This document shows positions 13,079 to 24,397 of a stretch of 64,000 nt of DNA, in pieces (position 1 is the first letter of the stretch; every line of letters starts with the position of its first letter). The stretch covers positions 18,112,439-18,176,438 of the forward strand of contig NC_091105.1 of NCBI RefSeq assembly GCF_024713975.1. Direction: 5' to 3'. The stretch comes from Paralichthys olivaceus (Eukaryota > Chordata > Actinopteri > Pleuronectiformes > Paralichthyidae). The position numbers were made by a program, and so were the translations under genes. Below the pieces are notes generated by a model. That model made no database searches, had not been told where the DNA came from, and saw nothing but the letters and a program-made list of their open reading frames with translations.

Positions 13079-13447
13079 GGGGTGTGGATATTTATACCCA
13101 GGTCTGTGTTTCCCATTAGGGTGGCTGTGCCTCAGCTCCACCACACAGTGCTCACATGGGGAAATGGAGCACCCGGTTCGATCTTCAACATTAATGCAAC
13201 AACAGAAATCTTTCTGTGGTGAGAAGGATCAAATACATAATTTTCACTTACTTCATATAACATAAGTGTAGAAATGTATTGTTCAATTAAAAAGGAGGAT
13301 AAAGCAGCTAAATTGTAATACTATGTGAACCAAGACATCAAATATGGAATATACTATATAATATACTTCTGTATTCATATCATTAGATTAGCCTATTGGT
13401 CACGCTGCCTGACCCTGTCTAAATACACTCACAAACAGGCAAAGAAT

Positions 13448-13634
13448 GGTAAATGGTTTGTATTTATATAGTGCTTTTTTAGTCTTGATGACCACTCAAA
13501 GTTCTTTACATGCCATTCACCCATTCACACACACATTCATACAGTGCATCTATTAGCAGCACATTTTCTTGCCCAAGGACACTTCAGCATTCAGATGGGA
13601 AGACAGCCGCTCTCCCCCTCAGCCACAGCCGCCC
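13448..13634 (-). mobile_element. tRNA-derived SINE, minus orientation, B box lost
   Basis: Read on the minus strand it starts GGGCGGCTGTGGCTGAGG, containing an A-box-like TGGCTGAGGGG. It then jumps to TGAAGTGTCCTTGGGCAAG and ends with CACTATATAAATACAAACC then ATTTACC. The head and tail match, from memory, one of the commonest teleost SINE-like repeats. The stretch that would carry the B box is missing, so this copy could not be transcribed normally by pol III. Confidence 0.7.
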
Positions 13635-15424
13635 AAATAAGTTTTTTCCTTGTTAGAGGATTCAGAATGATAAAAAATACCATAAGAACACATTGATTAT
13701 AATGATAAGGATTTACTCACACTGATGTGTGCAGAACAAAGAATGGAGGCAAGTTTACAAGGTTTAAACCCAAAAGCTCTTAAATAGAATGGATGAGTCA
13801 ACACAAAGAAATGTTTTCAGAGTCCCAGGTTCCGCTCGATGAGTTTAAATCTCAGAGTTTCGATCCAGTTGGGTGAGTGTGCTGACAGAGAGGTAGACAG
13901 GAGTCCAGACATGAATGCAGAGGTGGCAGAGGAGGCTGGCTGAGCGTGGCAGATTATGGCAAAGGCAGCAAGTTTCAGGCAGACAAGCAGAGTAAAAAGA
14001 TTTCAAAAACAAACGCACTCTCTCAGAATCTACACCATCGCACACTTTAAAAAACTTTTATTATGATTTGAGCTGAAGAAGAATTGCCAACCAGCAAATA
14101 TTATAACACCACACTGGCAGTAGCAGAAAAAACAAGTCTGCACTTGGGTTTATCTTAATTGTAATGCTAATGGTATGTGAGCACAAGCATGTAACTCTTG
14201 TCTCTCAGCGCATGGAAAGAAGGGAAACGAGATAAAAGGGGAACAGGTGAAAGGCAATGATCTGACTTGTGCAGCATAGTCTGTGACATATGTGGGTGTA
14301 TGAGTGAGAGGCAGCCTAAGAAGTATATAAAACAACAGATCCACAGATGGAGACAGTGAGGTGGAGTTCACAGCATCAGGCAGCATGGTGTCAGCTCATT
14401 TGCCAAGATGCTGCTGCTGCAGGAGCGGAGCGGCAGCAGCACACAGCTGACCTTGAGGCAGTTTGAGATTCAACAATGAGGAGTAAAATACAAATCTCTT
14501 GGGGGCGTAAAAAAGAACAGTGGGGGTCCGTTTTCCTCAGGTCTGCAGTTCTTATTTATAGCTCATTCCACTCAATGTCAGGGGTACCCACATGCGTTCA
14601 AAAGATCTGTTTCCTGTATAAATAGGCAACGTGCATGTAGAGAAAAAGAGGCTGGCCACTTGCAATTATGAAAATTTAAAAGTATCATACCAATATTGAT
14701 GTTTTATTGTTTACAACACATAAAGTATATTTATATTATTGTAACATGCAGCTGCTTCCAACCTGACTAAGGTTATTAATTACCTTATGAAAGTTTCTTT
14801 AGTTGTGGAAATTTCTGAGATATTTCTATTTCTGTGTAGAAACATAATCCAAGATATAATCCGAGGGAGAAAGTTTAGCACTGGGATTTGTTTGCCCATC
14901 AGCTGAGGAAGACATTTCTGACTAACAAACAAACAAATCCTGTTGATCGTAATCCCCCCTCCAAAAAAATGTATGTACTTCATACTTTAAATTTTCAATC
15001 ATATATTTGTATAGTCTAAATGACCCTGTTCTACATTTTTTCCCCTTGTATATTGAGCTGTGCGTGGCAGCTGCTGATTGGACCAGAGACCGACGGCACT
15101 CACTTTAAAATGAAGTCTACTGATGGAAGCTTCCCTTCACTTTCTTGCCTCCCAACCAGAACCATGCTGAGCTGTTCTGCCACGTGACAACTTAGTGTTA
15201 AATTTATTGCAAATCTCCTCTTAATGCAGCTCCAGTCTATCTTGTGGAGGCAGGTGAGATTCTTGTGGTTTAGGTCTATTAATGGACAGTGTTACAAATG
15301 TTTTTTTTTTGGTGTTTGGGAGAAAAAGGGAGTCATTTTTTAATGCTATGCTTGAATTTCCATAGGTTGTGCATGACAGTTGTCTCACAGCTTCCTCTCC
15401 ACAGACAGAGACTCTCACAGAGGA
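13635..15424. other. intergenic, no gene recognised
   Basis: No coding domain was recognised. A small CTG-type hairpin (TGCTGCTGC / GCAGCAGCA) lies at about 14407-14442. Confidence 0.5.
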
Positions 15425-15900
15425 CTTTATTGGAGACACTGTACTCTGTCTACTCTCAAAACAGCTTGTTCTTTATGTCTTGGATTCAGCAAGATGTTCT
15501 GAGATCCTGTTCCATATCGACCTGACTGCATCACATAATTTCCGCACATCTGTTGGCTGCATATTCATGCTGCCGATCTCCTGCTCGACCATATCTCAGT
15601 TAGGTTGTACTGGATGTATATCTCGTGACGGTGGAGGTCACTGACGTGTACTGAACAAACTGTCCTGTTCATGAAACCAGTTTGATAAAAAGATGAACAT
15701 GGTCAGCAACAATAGTCAGACTAATGAGTGATGGTATTAATGGACCAATCCTTGAAGACATGATACATCCTGGAGACGTCACCAGTCTATCACAAGATGA
15801 AGATCCCAGATCAGCAGATATACTCGAATCAGACTGTCTGGCACCAGCAATCAAACCGAGGTCAAGGTCTCTGAGATCACGTTTTTCCCCATTGTAGCTA
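15425..15900 (-). pseudogene. decayed Tc1-like transposase
   Basis: Conceptual minus-strand translation gives pieces collinear with fish Tc1-type transposase. The N-terminal helix-turn-helix part comes first (NGEKRDLRDLDLGLIAGARQ, near 15840-15897). It is followed by IGPLIP and LTIVADHVHLFI (near 15700-15750), then NWFHEQD (near 15670), and finally MQPTDVRKLCDAVRSIW, RISEHLAES (near 15480-15560). The order and the match to the family are clear to me from memory. Internal segments are deleted, including the part with the second catalytic Asp (QDNAPCH in the family), and there are several stops and a frameshift. It is a dead copy; no terminal inverted repeats were located. The 99-codon frame at 15669-15968 is the longest surviving piece. 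Confidence 0.85.
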
Positions 15901-18900
15901 TACAGGCCTCTAGAATTAAAGAGGGAAATATTGTAACGCAACATTGTCTTAAAAATATATGGCTCCATAGCTGCTCAATGTGTCTCTATAGTTTCTCTGT
16001 ATGTCTGTGTGCTTTTTTTGTCTCAAGACAGCTGCTTGTTGTGGCCAGAAACAATATTATGAGGGGACTGAGAGTAATCAACACTGTAAAGCTGTGGTCC
16101 GAACAGAAAAAACCTAGCTACCTACCTATTCATTTATTTATTCAATAAATATCAACCTTGAGGCTGTCCTTGATCAAACACTAATTTTCTTGATTAATGT
16201 GCGGCGACCGGACACCTCATTCAACACAGTGGCATTTTTAGATAATTCCTGAAATAACGAAAACTCCGATAAAAGCCTTGGAATTATCATGTCCCACTGG
16301 CAAGAAAAAAAAAATCCTAGCTGCAAAATGAGCTACTGTTTGAGAATTGTTTGTCTTTATGCAACAGCCGCCAAGACACGGATTCAGCTGCCTGATACCC
16401 AGAAGCATGACATATGTAAAACAATATACTGCATGTTCATATCCAGATTGTACAGTGGAACCAGATGTTAGTTAAGCTCCTGAGCAGAGCAGGACTGTGA
16501 GCCTCTGACCCAACCACAGCTTCAGTTACAGGTTACTATGATGTGCACATTAGTAGAGAGAAAAGTCTTAGAACAACAAACTCTTTCCACTGTTTTCCTT
16601 TTTTCTATCCACTGGATCTCCCAGTATTGAAGATTAATTCCACTTGGGAGTTGAAATTAACAAGAGGCTGTACACTGGTGGTAAACTTGTAATGAGATCC
16701 GCAGCGATTGATTCTTTCTATGAAAGAGGGGCAGTTTTCACAGTTGTCATATGCATGTGTCAATCCATGTCTGGACTCAAAGGCCTGTGTGCTTTTACAG
16801 GCTGTGAAACTGATAAAAGGCCAAGCAGCCTGGAACAATGACCATGGTAGATGACCCGTGAACATGGCAGCCACTCTAGGGTCGAAAGATTTAAAGCTTT
16901 AAAAAAAATCGTTCTCTGCACTACATTAGCCAGTCGAATCTGTTCCGGTAGTGAATGTGTACAGCCCTTTGGAATTTCCTATTTATGCTTTCTTAATCTT
17001 CTGCACCTTCTTTCAGAGGGAAATACTGTATTTTGTATTTCTCTAGCTAGTTAGCTTGTAGCTTCTGAAATTGGAAACAGTTACAACATAAGCACAGTTC
17101 TTACATATAGCTGTTTAAGTAACAAAACAATAAATGATAATATAAAACCCTGATTCTGCTTTTACTTTGGATACTTTAAGTGGACTTAGCTGCTATTTGT
17201 GCTCAGGTAAAACTTGCATACTTTTAGTGATCTATTCTGCACCCTGTGTTCTCTTTACTTCCAAGACTAAACCCTGTAGATTTTTCACCACTGCTGCTAG
17301 AATAACAAAATAAAAAAAGTTGCCATCCAACAGCAAACTGTTTAAATTGTGCCTCGCCTCCAGTCTTTAAATTAATCTATACCATGTTTATCTTAAAGTG
17401 AAAAGAAACCAAGTTGACCTTGGTATTGATGTTCTCATTCTAATTTGATTTCCAGCTTTAGGGTTGCTGTTTGCTGTTACGTTGCCCATATTGGCCTTGG
17501 AGCAATCACTTACACTATATCATATTTTATATGCAAGAGATGAAAAATTTGTATAAAGTACCACAAAGTACAAAACTAAACCACAGTGAACACCAGGCTT
17601 CAGCAGATTCACTTAATCAAGTCAACTTAGTACCTTGTGAAGTCACATTCTTAGAGGAAATCATTTTGTACTTGTGCTACTGTCCCTCTTCTGTGGATCA
17701 GCAAAATTAAAACTGAAACACACTAATGATTCATGATCCAAAAAGATTATACAAATGAAAATCCCTACTTGATTTGTGTCATATTAGCTTCATGTGAAAG
17801 CATCTTCACATAGAGAAAGGAAATACATTTTGTCCTTTCCCATCTTTTATGAAAAATATAGGAATAGTTTAAAAATATCTTATAACTTTTTGGTAGTGAG
17901 GTGATTTGAGTTTTGTACATATCATACAGACATATAAAGACAATATAAGTATAGAATTATATAGAAATCTGCCAAACAAGCAGGATTGTGTTTCTTTAGC
18001 ATTTTTACGGAACAAAAGAAATTTTACAAAGGCTCGACAGTGACAAGGGTGAGACTGTTTTTATTCTCATAAAGAAATGTAGTGTATATATATTTTTTTT
18101 CTATAAATATAAAGGTTCTCTTCATAGCAAATGCAAAGGAAATTACTTCAAAGCCATGACTATTGTAGAGCCGTCAACACAATGAAAGGATTATTATGAA
18201 TCGGAAGCACCATGTGGAAGAGCATTTGACAAGAACACAAGTCATGATGTGTGTGTGAGCTGAGCTGCACTGACAGCAGCTGCTCTGCATTTCAGCACAA
18301 GGCTTCCTTTCTCCTGCAGTGGAAGACATGCAAGCTGCTGGCTGCTCTTCAGTCCCACAGTGCAGACACACAGCTACGCTCACCAGGATCATATTACTCT
18401 GCATGCACATCGACCGGAGTCGCCTCGCAGCAATAACTGACATATTCACCTTCCAGGTTAAGATCATATTCTTGAAAAATAAAACAACAATTCAAAAACA
18501 TGTTTTGTTACAAACATATGTGATATGTGCAGGACAGACAACCTCTCCGAGGATTAGCTTGACAGCCACATTCACAATGCCATGTTTCAGTCTGGACACC
18601 CCCTAAGGAAATTCTATTACTTCTAATGACCGTTACTGAATTACAATAATTGTAAAAATGCTTTCAAAATGTGCCATGAGGATTTTATAAGTAGATTACC
18701 TAAATAAAATAAAATAAAACAATCATGCAGGTGCATTTACAGCTCAGTATCTGAAGACATGACCTAAAGTCACCTCTTATGCATTGACACATAAAGCAAT
18801 ACCAGTGTTGCTTCTTTTCAAAACTGATCTACCTTGACCCCAAAGTTACCAATATAGCTGACATTCCACGAAACTCTATATTTTTTCTACACCCAAAAAT

Positions 18901-19074
18901 ATCTCTAACTCTACTGTGATGGTGGTTTTGGGGGGTTTCCCTGGCAGTAGTCAAAATTGTTGCACATCACAGCTATGCATCATTTACAGAACCTGTAGTT
19001 ACAGATTCATAAAGATGTCAATAGTCAATTTACTTATTTACTTATTATTTTCTATGCCCAAGGTCATGTATTGA
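15901..19074. other. intergenic, mostly without recognised content
   Basis: This is AT-rich sequence. A diverged repeat-like patch at about 17158-17290 is listed separately. Open frames at 18174-18606 overlap on both strands and show no domain. Confidence 0.5.
17158..17290 (+). repeat. possible diverged teleost repeat (TACTTTAAGT type)
   Basis: TTTTACTTTGGATACTTTAA, then GTGGACTTAGCTGC and later ACTTTTAGTG, recall a common fish repeat. The patch at 32392-32610 may be the same family in the opposite orientation. The match is weak. Confidence 0.35.
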
Positions 19075-19265
19075 AATCGTTTTTTTTTGTGAACTGACAA
19101 TCAAAGAGCCCAAATTATTCAGCTCATCCGTGACCAAAACAAAAAGCAGCACAATTCTCACATCGGAGAAACCAGAACCTGTGAGAGAAATGACTAAAAT
19201 AATGAATCATTTATCAAAAAATAGTTGCAGATTATTTCACAGATCAATGAATTTACCGATTATTT
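19075..19265 (+). repeat. old dispersed teleost repeat
   Basis: The run TTTTTGTGAACTGACAATCA ... CAAATTATTCAG ... AATAATGAATCATTTATC ... AAATAGTTGCAGATTA follows the order of a common fish interspersed repeat that I recognise from memory. Its edges are uncertain. Confidence 0.55.
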
Positions 19266-19299
19266 CAATTCCACACTGAGTTCACATTGTGAACCTATT

Positions 19300-19470
19300 T
19301 TTGCTCACACTACTTATTTGAATCCATGAAAATATGTTTTTCTCAGTGCTTTGCTTTTATAGAATATTGTAAGAAAATGTGAAATTGAAAAAATATTGAC
19401 AAATAAAACAAACTGTAAAAGGCTCAAAGGGTGTCCAATGATTTTACATAGCACTGTATGCAGAAAATGG
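19300..19470 (-). repeat. possible end of a Tc1/mariner-like element
   Basis: On the minus strand, TACAGTGCTATGTAAAATCA starts a stretch resembling the outer end of Tc1-like elements, which often begin CAGTGC next to a TA. No transposase or opposite end was found. Confidence 0.3.
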
Positions 19471-19694
19471 TACAAGTTATACATGTGGTTAAACACACAG
19501 AGGTCTTACGCTTCGTTGTTTTCCAGTTTTGTATTTGAAGAACTCAAATTTCCACTCCAGCTGGTTTTATCTAAATTCACTAAATACAAATACACAATGT
19601 GCTAATGCTGTTTAAACACTGTTGTTAATGCACAGTGTGTTTGCATGTTTTAGACCTTCACTTTCATTACAGCCGACATTACAGTATCCTTTTG

Positions 19695-20340
19695 TTTTCT
19701 TTCCTTTCAGAAAGTCCCTGGATCCTGCTCCTTTCCTCGCAGTAAATAGATCAAATGGTCACTTCATATGTGGGAATTTTTTTTCCTATTTCAGTCAAAG
19801 CTGCCATTGTTGTGTCAGAACGCAGCTTATTTTCAATTTGGTTTGATTTGACACGTGCACTGTAATGCAACGACACATTTTTGAACAAAATAGAGTTCAG
19901 CCTTGAGGGACACTATGCAGATTTTCATATCTTACTGAAAAAGCTGTTTCAAGGACAGCAGGAAAAATGCTATAAAAATCTCAGTTAAAAAAGACACAAT
20001 CTAAAGGATTAAAACATGCAACATCACTTGTCTGGTCCTTCAAACTGTCATGAATACCTGTGTTTTATTTGGAAAGGAATGTTTTAACCGTCACGACCTG
20101 AGCTACAGGCCACCACCATCTGTCACAATGACTCACATTCACAACCTGTGCACCGTCGCTTGTCCCAGACTGCTGACATTTCCCTCCAGACCCAGACAAC
20201 TGCAGCTCAAACGTACAACAGACACACTGCAGCTGGTTAATCAGGGTGAAGGATGAGGAGGCAGCCACGAGGAAGCACTTGGGTTTCACGGGACTCTGCT
20301 CAGAATAGACCCCACTGCTCTCAGGCAGTTCACTGATCAA
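19695..20340 (+). repeat. direct duplication, copy A (3' side of the Frizzled gene)
   Basis: This block aligns in the same orientation with about 22930-23575. The core 20108-20320 matches 23352-23564 over 213 bp without gaps and with a single difference (C at 20154, T at 23398). The left 300-400 bp align only loosely (for example GTCCCTGGATCC against GCCCCTGGTTCC, then AGTAAAT and ATCAAATGG in both). Copy A has 11 extra bases after 20320. An open frame of 91 codons on the minus strand is shared with copy B but resembles no family I know; I do not regard it as a gene. Confidence 0.9.
20064..20069 (-). terminator. candidate poly(A) signal AATAAA for the Frizzled gene
   Basis: TTTATT on the plus strand reads AATAAA on the minus strand, about 490 bases past the stop codon. 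It is the first canonical signal I found downstream of the gene. It would give a 3' UTR of about 0.5 kb. It lies inside the block that is duplicated upstream of the gene, so part of the 3' UTR would itself be duplicated sequence. Confidence 0.45.
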
Positions 20341-20559
20341 AGAAAATGCTCCCAGTAGTGTCCACAGTGAGTCCGTGAAAAAAATGTATTCTTTGAAAAA
20401 GAATCGTATAAATCTTTAAATACAAATATATACTTACAAAAATCTCACAAATGTATATGTACATTTAAAAAACATACCGAGTGTCTCAAAGACAAATCAG
20501 ATGAAAATAATAAAGAGGATTATCATTCAGTTTGTCAGTCTGTGTGTGGTAACACCACA
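20341..20559 (-). other. proximal 3' UTR of the Frizzled gene (unique part)
   Basis: This is AT-rich sequence between the TAA stop and the duplicated block, with no open frame of note. If the poly(A) signal at 20064 is used, this is transcribed 3' UTR. It is not repeated upstream of the gene, unlike the sequence beyond it. Confidence 0.4.
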
Positions 20560-22215
20560 TTACACTGTGGTCTCCCCCTGTTTACTGTTGGCCAGTCTTG
20601 TGTAAAACCTTCTCCAGGAGTTGAGCGTTTTCCCAGACCAAATCCAAAATCCGGACGTGATGCCCACAATGAGCGTCATGAGATACTTTATCATGAAGAC
20701 AGTGAAGTCCGGGCTCATGTTGGGGTGGTTCTGGACAGGACATGGCACAGCGTATGTTTTACACGTCTGGCTGATCCACGTCCTCTCCCACTGCTCTCTG
20801 AAGGCCTGCTCATAGAAATTGCAGGCGATGACGATGGTGGCCGGCACGGTGTACAGCACGCTGAAGATCCCTATCCGCACCATCAGCTTCTCCAGCTTCT
20901 CTGTCTTGGTGCCGTCGTGCTTCATGATGGTCCGGATGCGAAACAGGGACACAAAGCCCGCCAAGAGGAAGGAGGTTCCGATGAATAGGTAAACAAACAG
21001 CGGTGCCAGGACAAAGCCCCGCTGGGCATCCACACTGTTAATGCCCACAAAGCAGACGCCACTCAACACATCTCCATCTACCTGCCCAACAGCCAGGATG
21101 GTAATAGTCTTGATGGCGGGCACGGCCCAGGCTGCCAGGTGGAAGTACTGAGAGTTAGCCTCAATGGCCTCATGGCCCCATTTCATCCCTGCTGCCAGGA
21201 ACCAGGTGAGAGCCAAGATCACCCACCAGATTGAGCTGGCCATGCTGAAGAAGTACAGCATCATGAAGAGGATGGTGCAGCCCTCCTTCTTAGTGCCCTG
21301 CACCACAGTCCTGATGTCATTATCAAATCTGTCATTGCACACCACCTTGTCCTCCAGTAAAAATCCAGTGATGTAGGCGATGGACACCATGGTGTAACAC
21401 CCAGAGAGGAAGACAATCGGCCGCTCTGGGTAGCTGAAGCGTTTCATGTCCACCAGGTAGGTCAGCACGGTAAATAAGGTGGAAGCGCAGCACAGCACTG
21501 ACCAGATGCCAATCCAGATTTTGGCGAATTTGAGCTCTTCCTCGCTGAAGTACATCATCCCGTGGGATCTCTTAGGTTCGCACGGGGCACCGCAGTTCTC
21601 CTGCCCGAGGAAGCGATAGTTCAAATAGGGGGGCACGTGAAGCGAGGCCGGGCACCTGAACTGACCGCTCATGGGGTCTGCCGGTGTGCGGTCGGTGGGG
21701 TAGGGAGCGGGGGGCTCCGGCTCTGTGCGGTCCGACATGTTCTGGCCGACGCACAGCTCCCCGGCGCCGTGCACCGGGAAGGACTCGCACGCCAGGCTGT
21801 CTGGCCACTGGAAGCCGAACTTATTCATGAGCGCCTCGCAGCCCTGGCGCGCCCGCTCGCACAGAGAGCGGCACGGCGGCAGCGCCTGCTCGAGCACCGT
21901 GCACACGGGCGCGTACATGGAGCAGAGGAAAAACTTGAGGTCCGGGGAGCACTGCACCTTCACCAGCGGGTAGAACTGGTGCACCTCCAGCCCCGCGTCC
22001 TCCTGGTTGGTGTGACCCAGCAGGTTCGGCATGATGGTCTCGTTGTACGCGATGTCCGTGCACAGGGGAATGGAGATGGGTTGACAGAACCCGTGCTCCG
22101 GTATCGACATTCCTCGGTCACTGTACTGCCCGTTCACTCGGAAAATCCCCACGTTCAGGAACAGAAGACAACACGACACCGCCAGGAGCGCACGCAGGAG
22201 TCTGTTGCGCACCAT
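20560..22215 (-). CDS. fzd1: Frizzled-class Wnt receptor, single exon, most like Frizzled-1
   Basis: This encodes a seven-pass Wnt receptor of 551 aa that would act at the plasma membrane and signal through Dishevelled. Seen: a signal peptide (about 1-29, ending V-N-G before QYSDRG) and a cysteine-rich Wnt-binding domain with all ten cysteines (C44, C52, C89, C98, C105, C115, C119, C126, C143, C155). NET (N58) and NMS (N159) are potential N-glycosylation sites. A short linker (about 160-225) contains C188, C208 and C212. TM1 is near 233-255 and six further membrane segments follow. The Dvl-binding KTLNSW motif is at 529-534 and the PDZ ligand ETTV is at the C-terminus. The ATG at 22215 has A at -3 and G at +4 and is the first in-frame ATG after a stop; the GTG at 22233 is not a credible eukaryotic start. 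[36 protein letters not shown] and NSKQGETTV resemble remembered FZD1 more than FZD7 (QAIPPCRS, WPERL) or FZD2. The linker and N-terminus are shorter than in human FZD1 (about 647 aa). No frameshift or missing key residue was seen. Confidence 0.93.
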   Translation of the reverse strand: MVRNRLLRALLAVSCCLLFLNVGIFRVNGQYSDRGMSIPEHGFCQPISIPLCTDIAYNETIMPNLLGHTNQEDAGLEVHQFYPLVKVQCSPDLKFFLCSMYAPVCTVLEQALPPCRSLCERARQGCEALMNKFGFQWPDSLACESFPVHGAGELCVGQNMSDRTEPEPPAPYPTDRTPADPMSGQFRCPASLHVPPYLNYRFLGQENCGAPCEPKRSHGMMYFSEEELKFAKIWIGIWSVLCCASTLFTVLTYLVDMKRFSYPERPIVFLSGCYTMVSIAYITGFLLEDKVVCNDRFDNDIRTVVQGTKKEGCTILFMMLYFFSMASSIWWVILALTWFLAAGMKWGHEAIEANSQYFHLAAWAVPAIKTITILAVGQVDGDVLSGVCFVGINSVDAQRGFVLAPLFVYLFIGTSFLLAGFVSLFRIRTIMKHDGTKTEKLEKLMVRIGIFSVLYTVPATIVIACNFYEQAFREQWERTWISQTCKTYAVPCPVQNHPNMSPDFTVFMIKYLMTLIVGITSGFWIWSGKTLNSWRRFYTRLANSKQGETTV

Positions 22216-22260
22216 GTTGACGCGCGTGTCCACCGCCGCACTTTGTATTTGTTACTGAAC
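21560..22260. promoter_or_regulatory. CpG-rich island over the 5' half of the Frizzled gene
   Basis: CG dinucleotides are frequent from about 21560 to 22260, covering the 5' UTR edge, signal peptide, cysteine-rich domain and linker codons. They are sparse in the transmembrane half of the gene and in most of the window. Developmental single-exon Frizzled genes commonly carry such an island at their 5' end, so an unmethylated promoter-associated island is likely. I did not compute observed/expected ratios. Confidence 0.6.
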
Positions 22261-22620
22261 TAAGTTGCGTTATCGCAGCAGGCTACTTCCCGAATGCTCT
22301 TTGTTGGCGTTTCTGAGCAACGTAAAACAAAAAGCAGCTTCTTCCACGGGATCTCCAGCAGTCCCCCTCCCACCGGCTCCTTCTCGAGCCTAGCTCAGGA
22401 GACGAAATGAAATAAAAATCCACAGGTTTTAATCACAAACGCTGGAATCAACAAAAACAACCCATATTCCTCCAGGAAAGCAGCCTCCAGTGTGCGCGAC
22501 GCGGCGTCAGTCTGCTGCTCCAACCTGTTCTGCGCTCCCTCACTGCGCCTCACTGCGCTCACACTCACATCTCTGCACCCGGGCTTCCGCTCAGCACCTT
22601 CTAAATAAAAGTCCACTACA
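22216..22620 (-). promoter_or_regulatory. fzd1: putative 5' UTR and promoter of the Frizzled gene
   Basis: This is the region directly upstream of the ATG. Read on the minus strand, a TATA-like TTTTATTTAG lies at about 22602-22610. The next 30-40 bases become GC-rich, so a start of transcription near 22575 and a 5' UTR of roughly 360 nt would fit. The sequence between there and the ATG is GC- and CpG-rich near both ends, with an AT-rich middle. The TATA assignment is inference; no transcript evidence is available. Confidence 0.4.
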
Positions 22621-22929
22621 CAGAATTGCAGTGCTGCAGGCTTCTTATGTGCTGCATGTGAAATTTGTTTTAGCTGTTAATGTTGTTTGCATTTAATATC
22701 ACACACATACACACACAGTCTATTTATCTAGAGATGGAATACAAATTTAAAAATTTAAAAAAAAATACAGAATATGTACATAATATTCACCTTACACTAT
22801 GAAAATATTGTTTATATAGAAATGTACTTGAGCAAAGTGCAGTGACATAGGGTGATTGCACGTGGATGTAAACCATATTTGTGCATTAGTATTAAAGAGA
22901 TGTTAAAATAAATGTATATATAAATATGT

Positions 22930-23575
22930 ATATTCCCTTTCAAGGAGCCCCTGGTTCCAGCTCCTTTTAAAGCAGTAAATTAATCAAATGGCCACTTAGT
23001 CCAAACATTTTTTCTCATCTTATTTTGGTCCAAGTTGTGATATTTTTGTGGCATATTGCAAGAAGTTTTTTTCTTTCAGTTAGTTTTAACTTTAGATATG
23101 CATTGCAAAGCAACAACTACACACATTTAAATGAACAGATAAGTAAAAAGACATACATCTTAATTAAAGCACTGGTCCTTCAATCAATTAATCAATCTAG
23201 GTGTGATGTCTTTTCATGTCATACTGAATAAAACCTTTTCCAGAAAAGAATCAAAAATACAATCGCCCAGATTCAAGCTGCATAAACTCTGGTCTTTTAA
23301 CCTGTGGTGATGACCTGTGTTTTATTTGGAAAGGAATGTTTTTATTGTGACGGCCACCACCATCTGTCACAATGACTCACATTCACAACCTGTGCACTGT
23401 CGCTTGTCCCAGACTGCTGACATTTCCCTCCAGACCCAGACAACTGCAGCTCAAACGTACAACAGACACACTGCAGCTGGTTAATCAGGGTGAAGGATGA
23501 GGAGGCAGCCACGAGGAAGCACTTGGGTTTCACGGGACTCTGCTCAGAATAGACCCCACTGCTCACTGATCAGGG
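22930..23575 (+). repeat. direct duplication, copy B (5' side of the Frizzled gene)
   Basis: This is the partner of the block at 19695-20340, displaced by about 3.24 kb, so the two copies bracket the gene and its promoter. It includes its own AATAAA equivalents on the minus strand (23321-23326 and one near 23341). It lies about 0.7-1.4 kb upstream of the ATG. No Frizzled coding remnant was recognised further upstream (23.6-25.5 kb), which a simple tandem duplication of the whole gene would have left at first. Confidence 0.9.
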
Positions 23576-24397
23576 ACATGTGTGTGCTTGTATATTAATA
23601 ATATGTAGGGAGAGAGAAAAAGGAGGGAATGTAGTAGCACCATAATAGAATGAAAAACATCTGTTGAAAATCCAAAACCGACAATAAAAATTGAAATCAC
23701 AACAAATATAAAAAATGTAGCACTTATTGGTTAATGAAGAAGTTTGTTAATGATAATAAAATAATTCATCATACAGGCTTATGATTAACATGTACTGAAA
23801 TCAATAGATAATGGAACCTATACATGTGAAGTGGAACATCTACTGTCATCAGCAGGAGAGGACTATAACACTAGATGGTACAGGGAATACCCCGTTAACT
23901 TCACTGACAACTTCCGGTTTACAGCTGACTCAGTACTAGTAGCTTTACAGATCTCTCTCTCTCTCCCTCTCTCTCTCTGCCTCTCTCAGTCTCTCTCTCC
24001 CTCACCATCTCTCTCCCTCCCTCTCCATCCCTCCCCCCCTCTCTCTCTCATCTGTTTCCCAGTAGGATCTAACAGATGGGGGTTAGGGAGGGTCTACAGT
24101 TTTCCTGATGTTTGCCTGAATTGCAGAGGTTCATTTCAGTTCACCTCTGCACTGTTATTAGCACAAGGCTGCCGAGCATTTTAAAGTATCCCACCAGTGC
24201 TTTACTACTTCTCATGTGTACTGCTTTTGCACTGCTCGTTCTCCATTTTCAAACATGACTGCCATGCGCAGTTAAAGCGGCTACAGACTGATTCATTAAG
24301 AGTTTACATTAGCAGTCAAGGCTTCCAAAACAAATATTGAAGTGACTTCAAAATTCAAGGTTCACTGTGTACTTTGTAGTGTCCCTCTTTAATCCGG
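23576..24397. other. upstream flank, no gene recognised
   Basis: This contains a long pyrimidine tract (23950-24052) and otherwise nothing I recognise. I looked specifically for Frizzled coding remnants here because of the duplicated block and found none. Confidence 0.5.
23950..24052. repeat. imperfect (CT)n pyrimidine tract
   Basis: About 100 bp of CTCTCT interrupted by CC, G and CA. It may form triplex DNA and is about 1.7 kb upstream of the Frizzled ATG. Confidence 0.9.

Larger units (their letters stand above)
11451..13447. other. intergenic, no gene recognised
   Basis: Only simple repeats stand out. The frames at 12899-13265 are created by CA repeats. Confidence 0.5.

Noticed and set aside
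12899..13265. Open frames with Thr-His repeats
   Set aside because: They are translations of CA microsatellites.
22216..22233. N-terminal extension of the Frizzled protein starting at a GTG codon
   Set aside because: GTG is not a normal eukaryotic start; the ATG at 22215 has a strong context and leads straight into a signal peptide.
21562..22263. 233-codon open frame on the plus strand
   Set aside because: It is antisense to the GC-rich 5' half of the Frizzled gene, where stops are rare, and has no domain.
20065..23566. Pair of similar short open frames on the minus strand (20065-20340 and 23342-23566)
   Set aside because: Their similarity comes from the duplicated DNA block, and they match no protein family I know.
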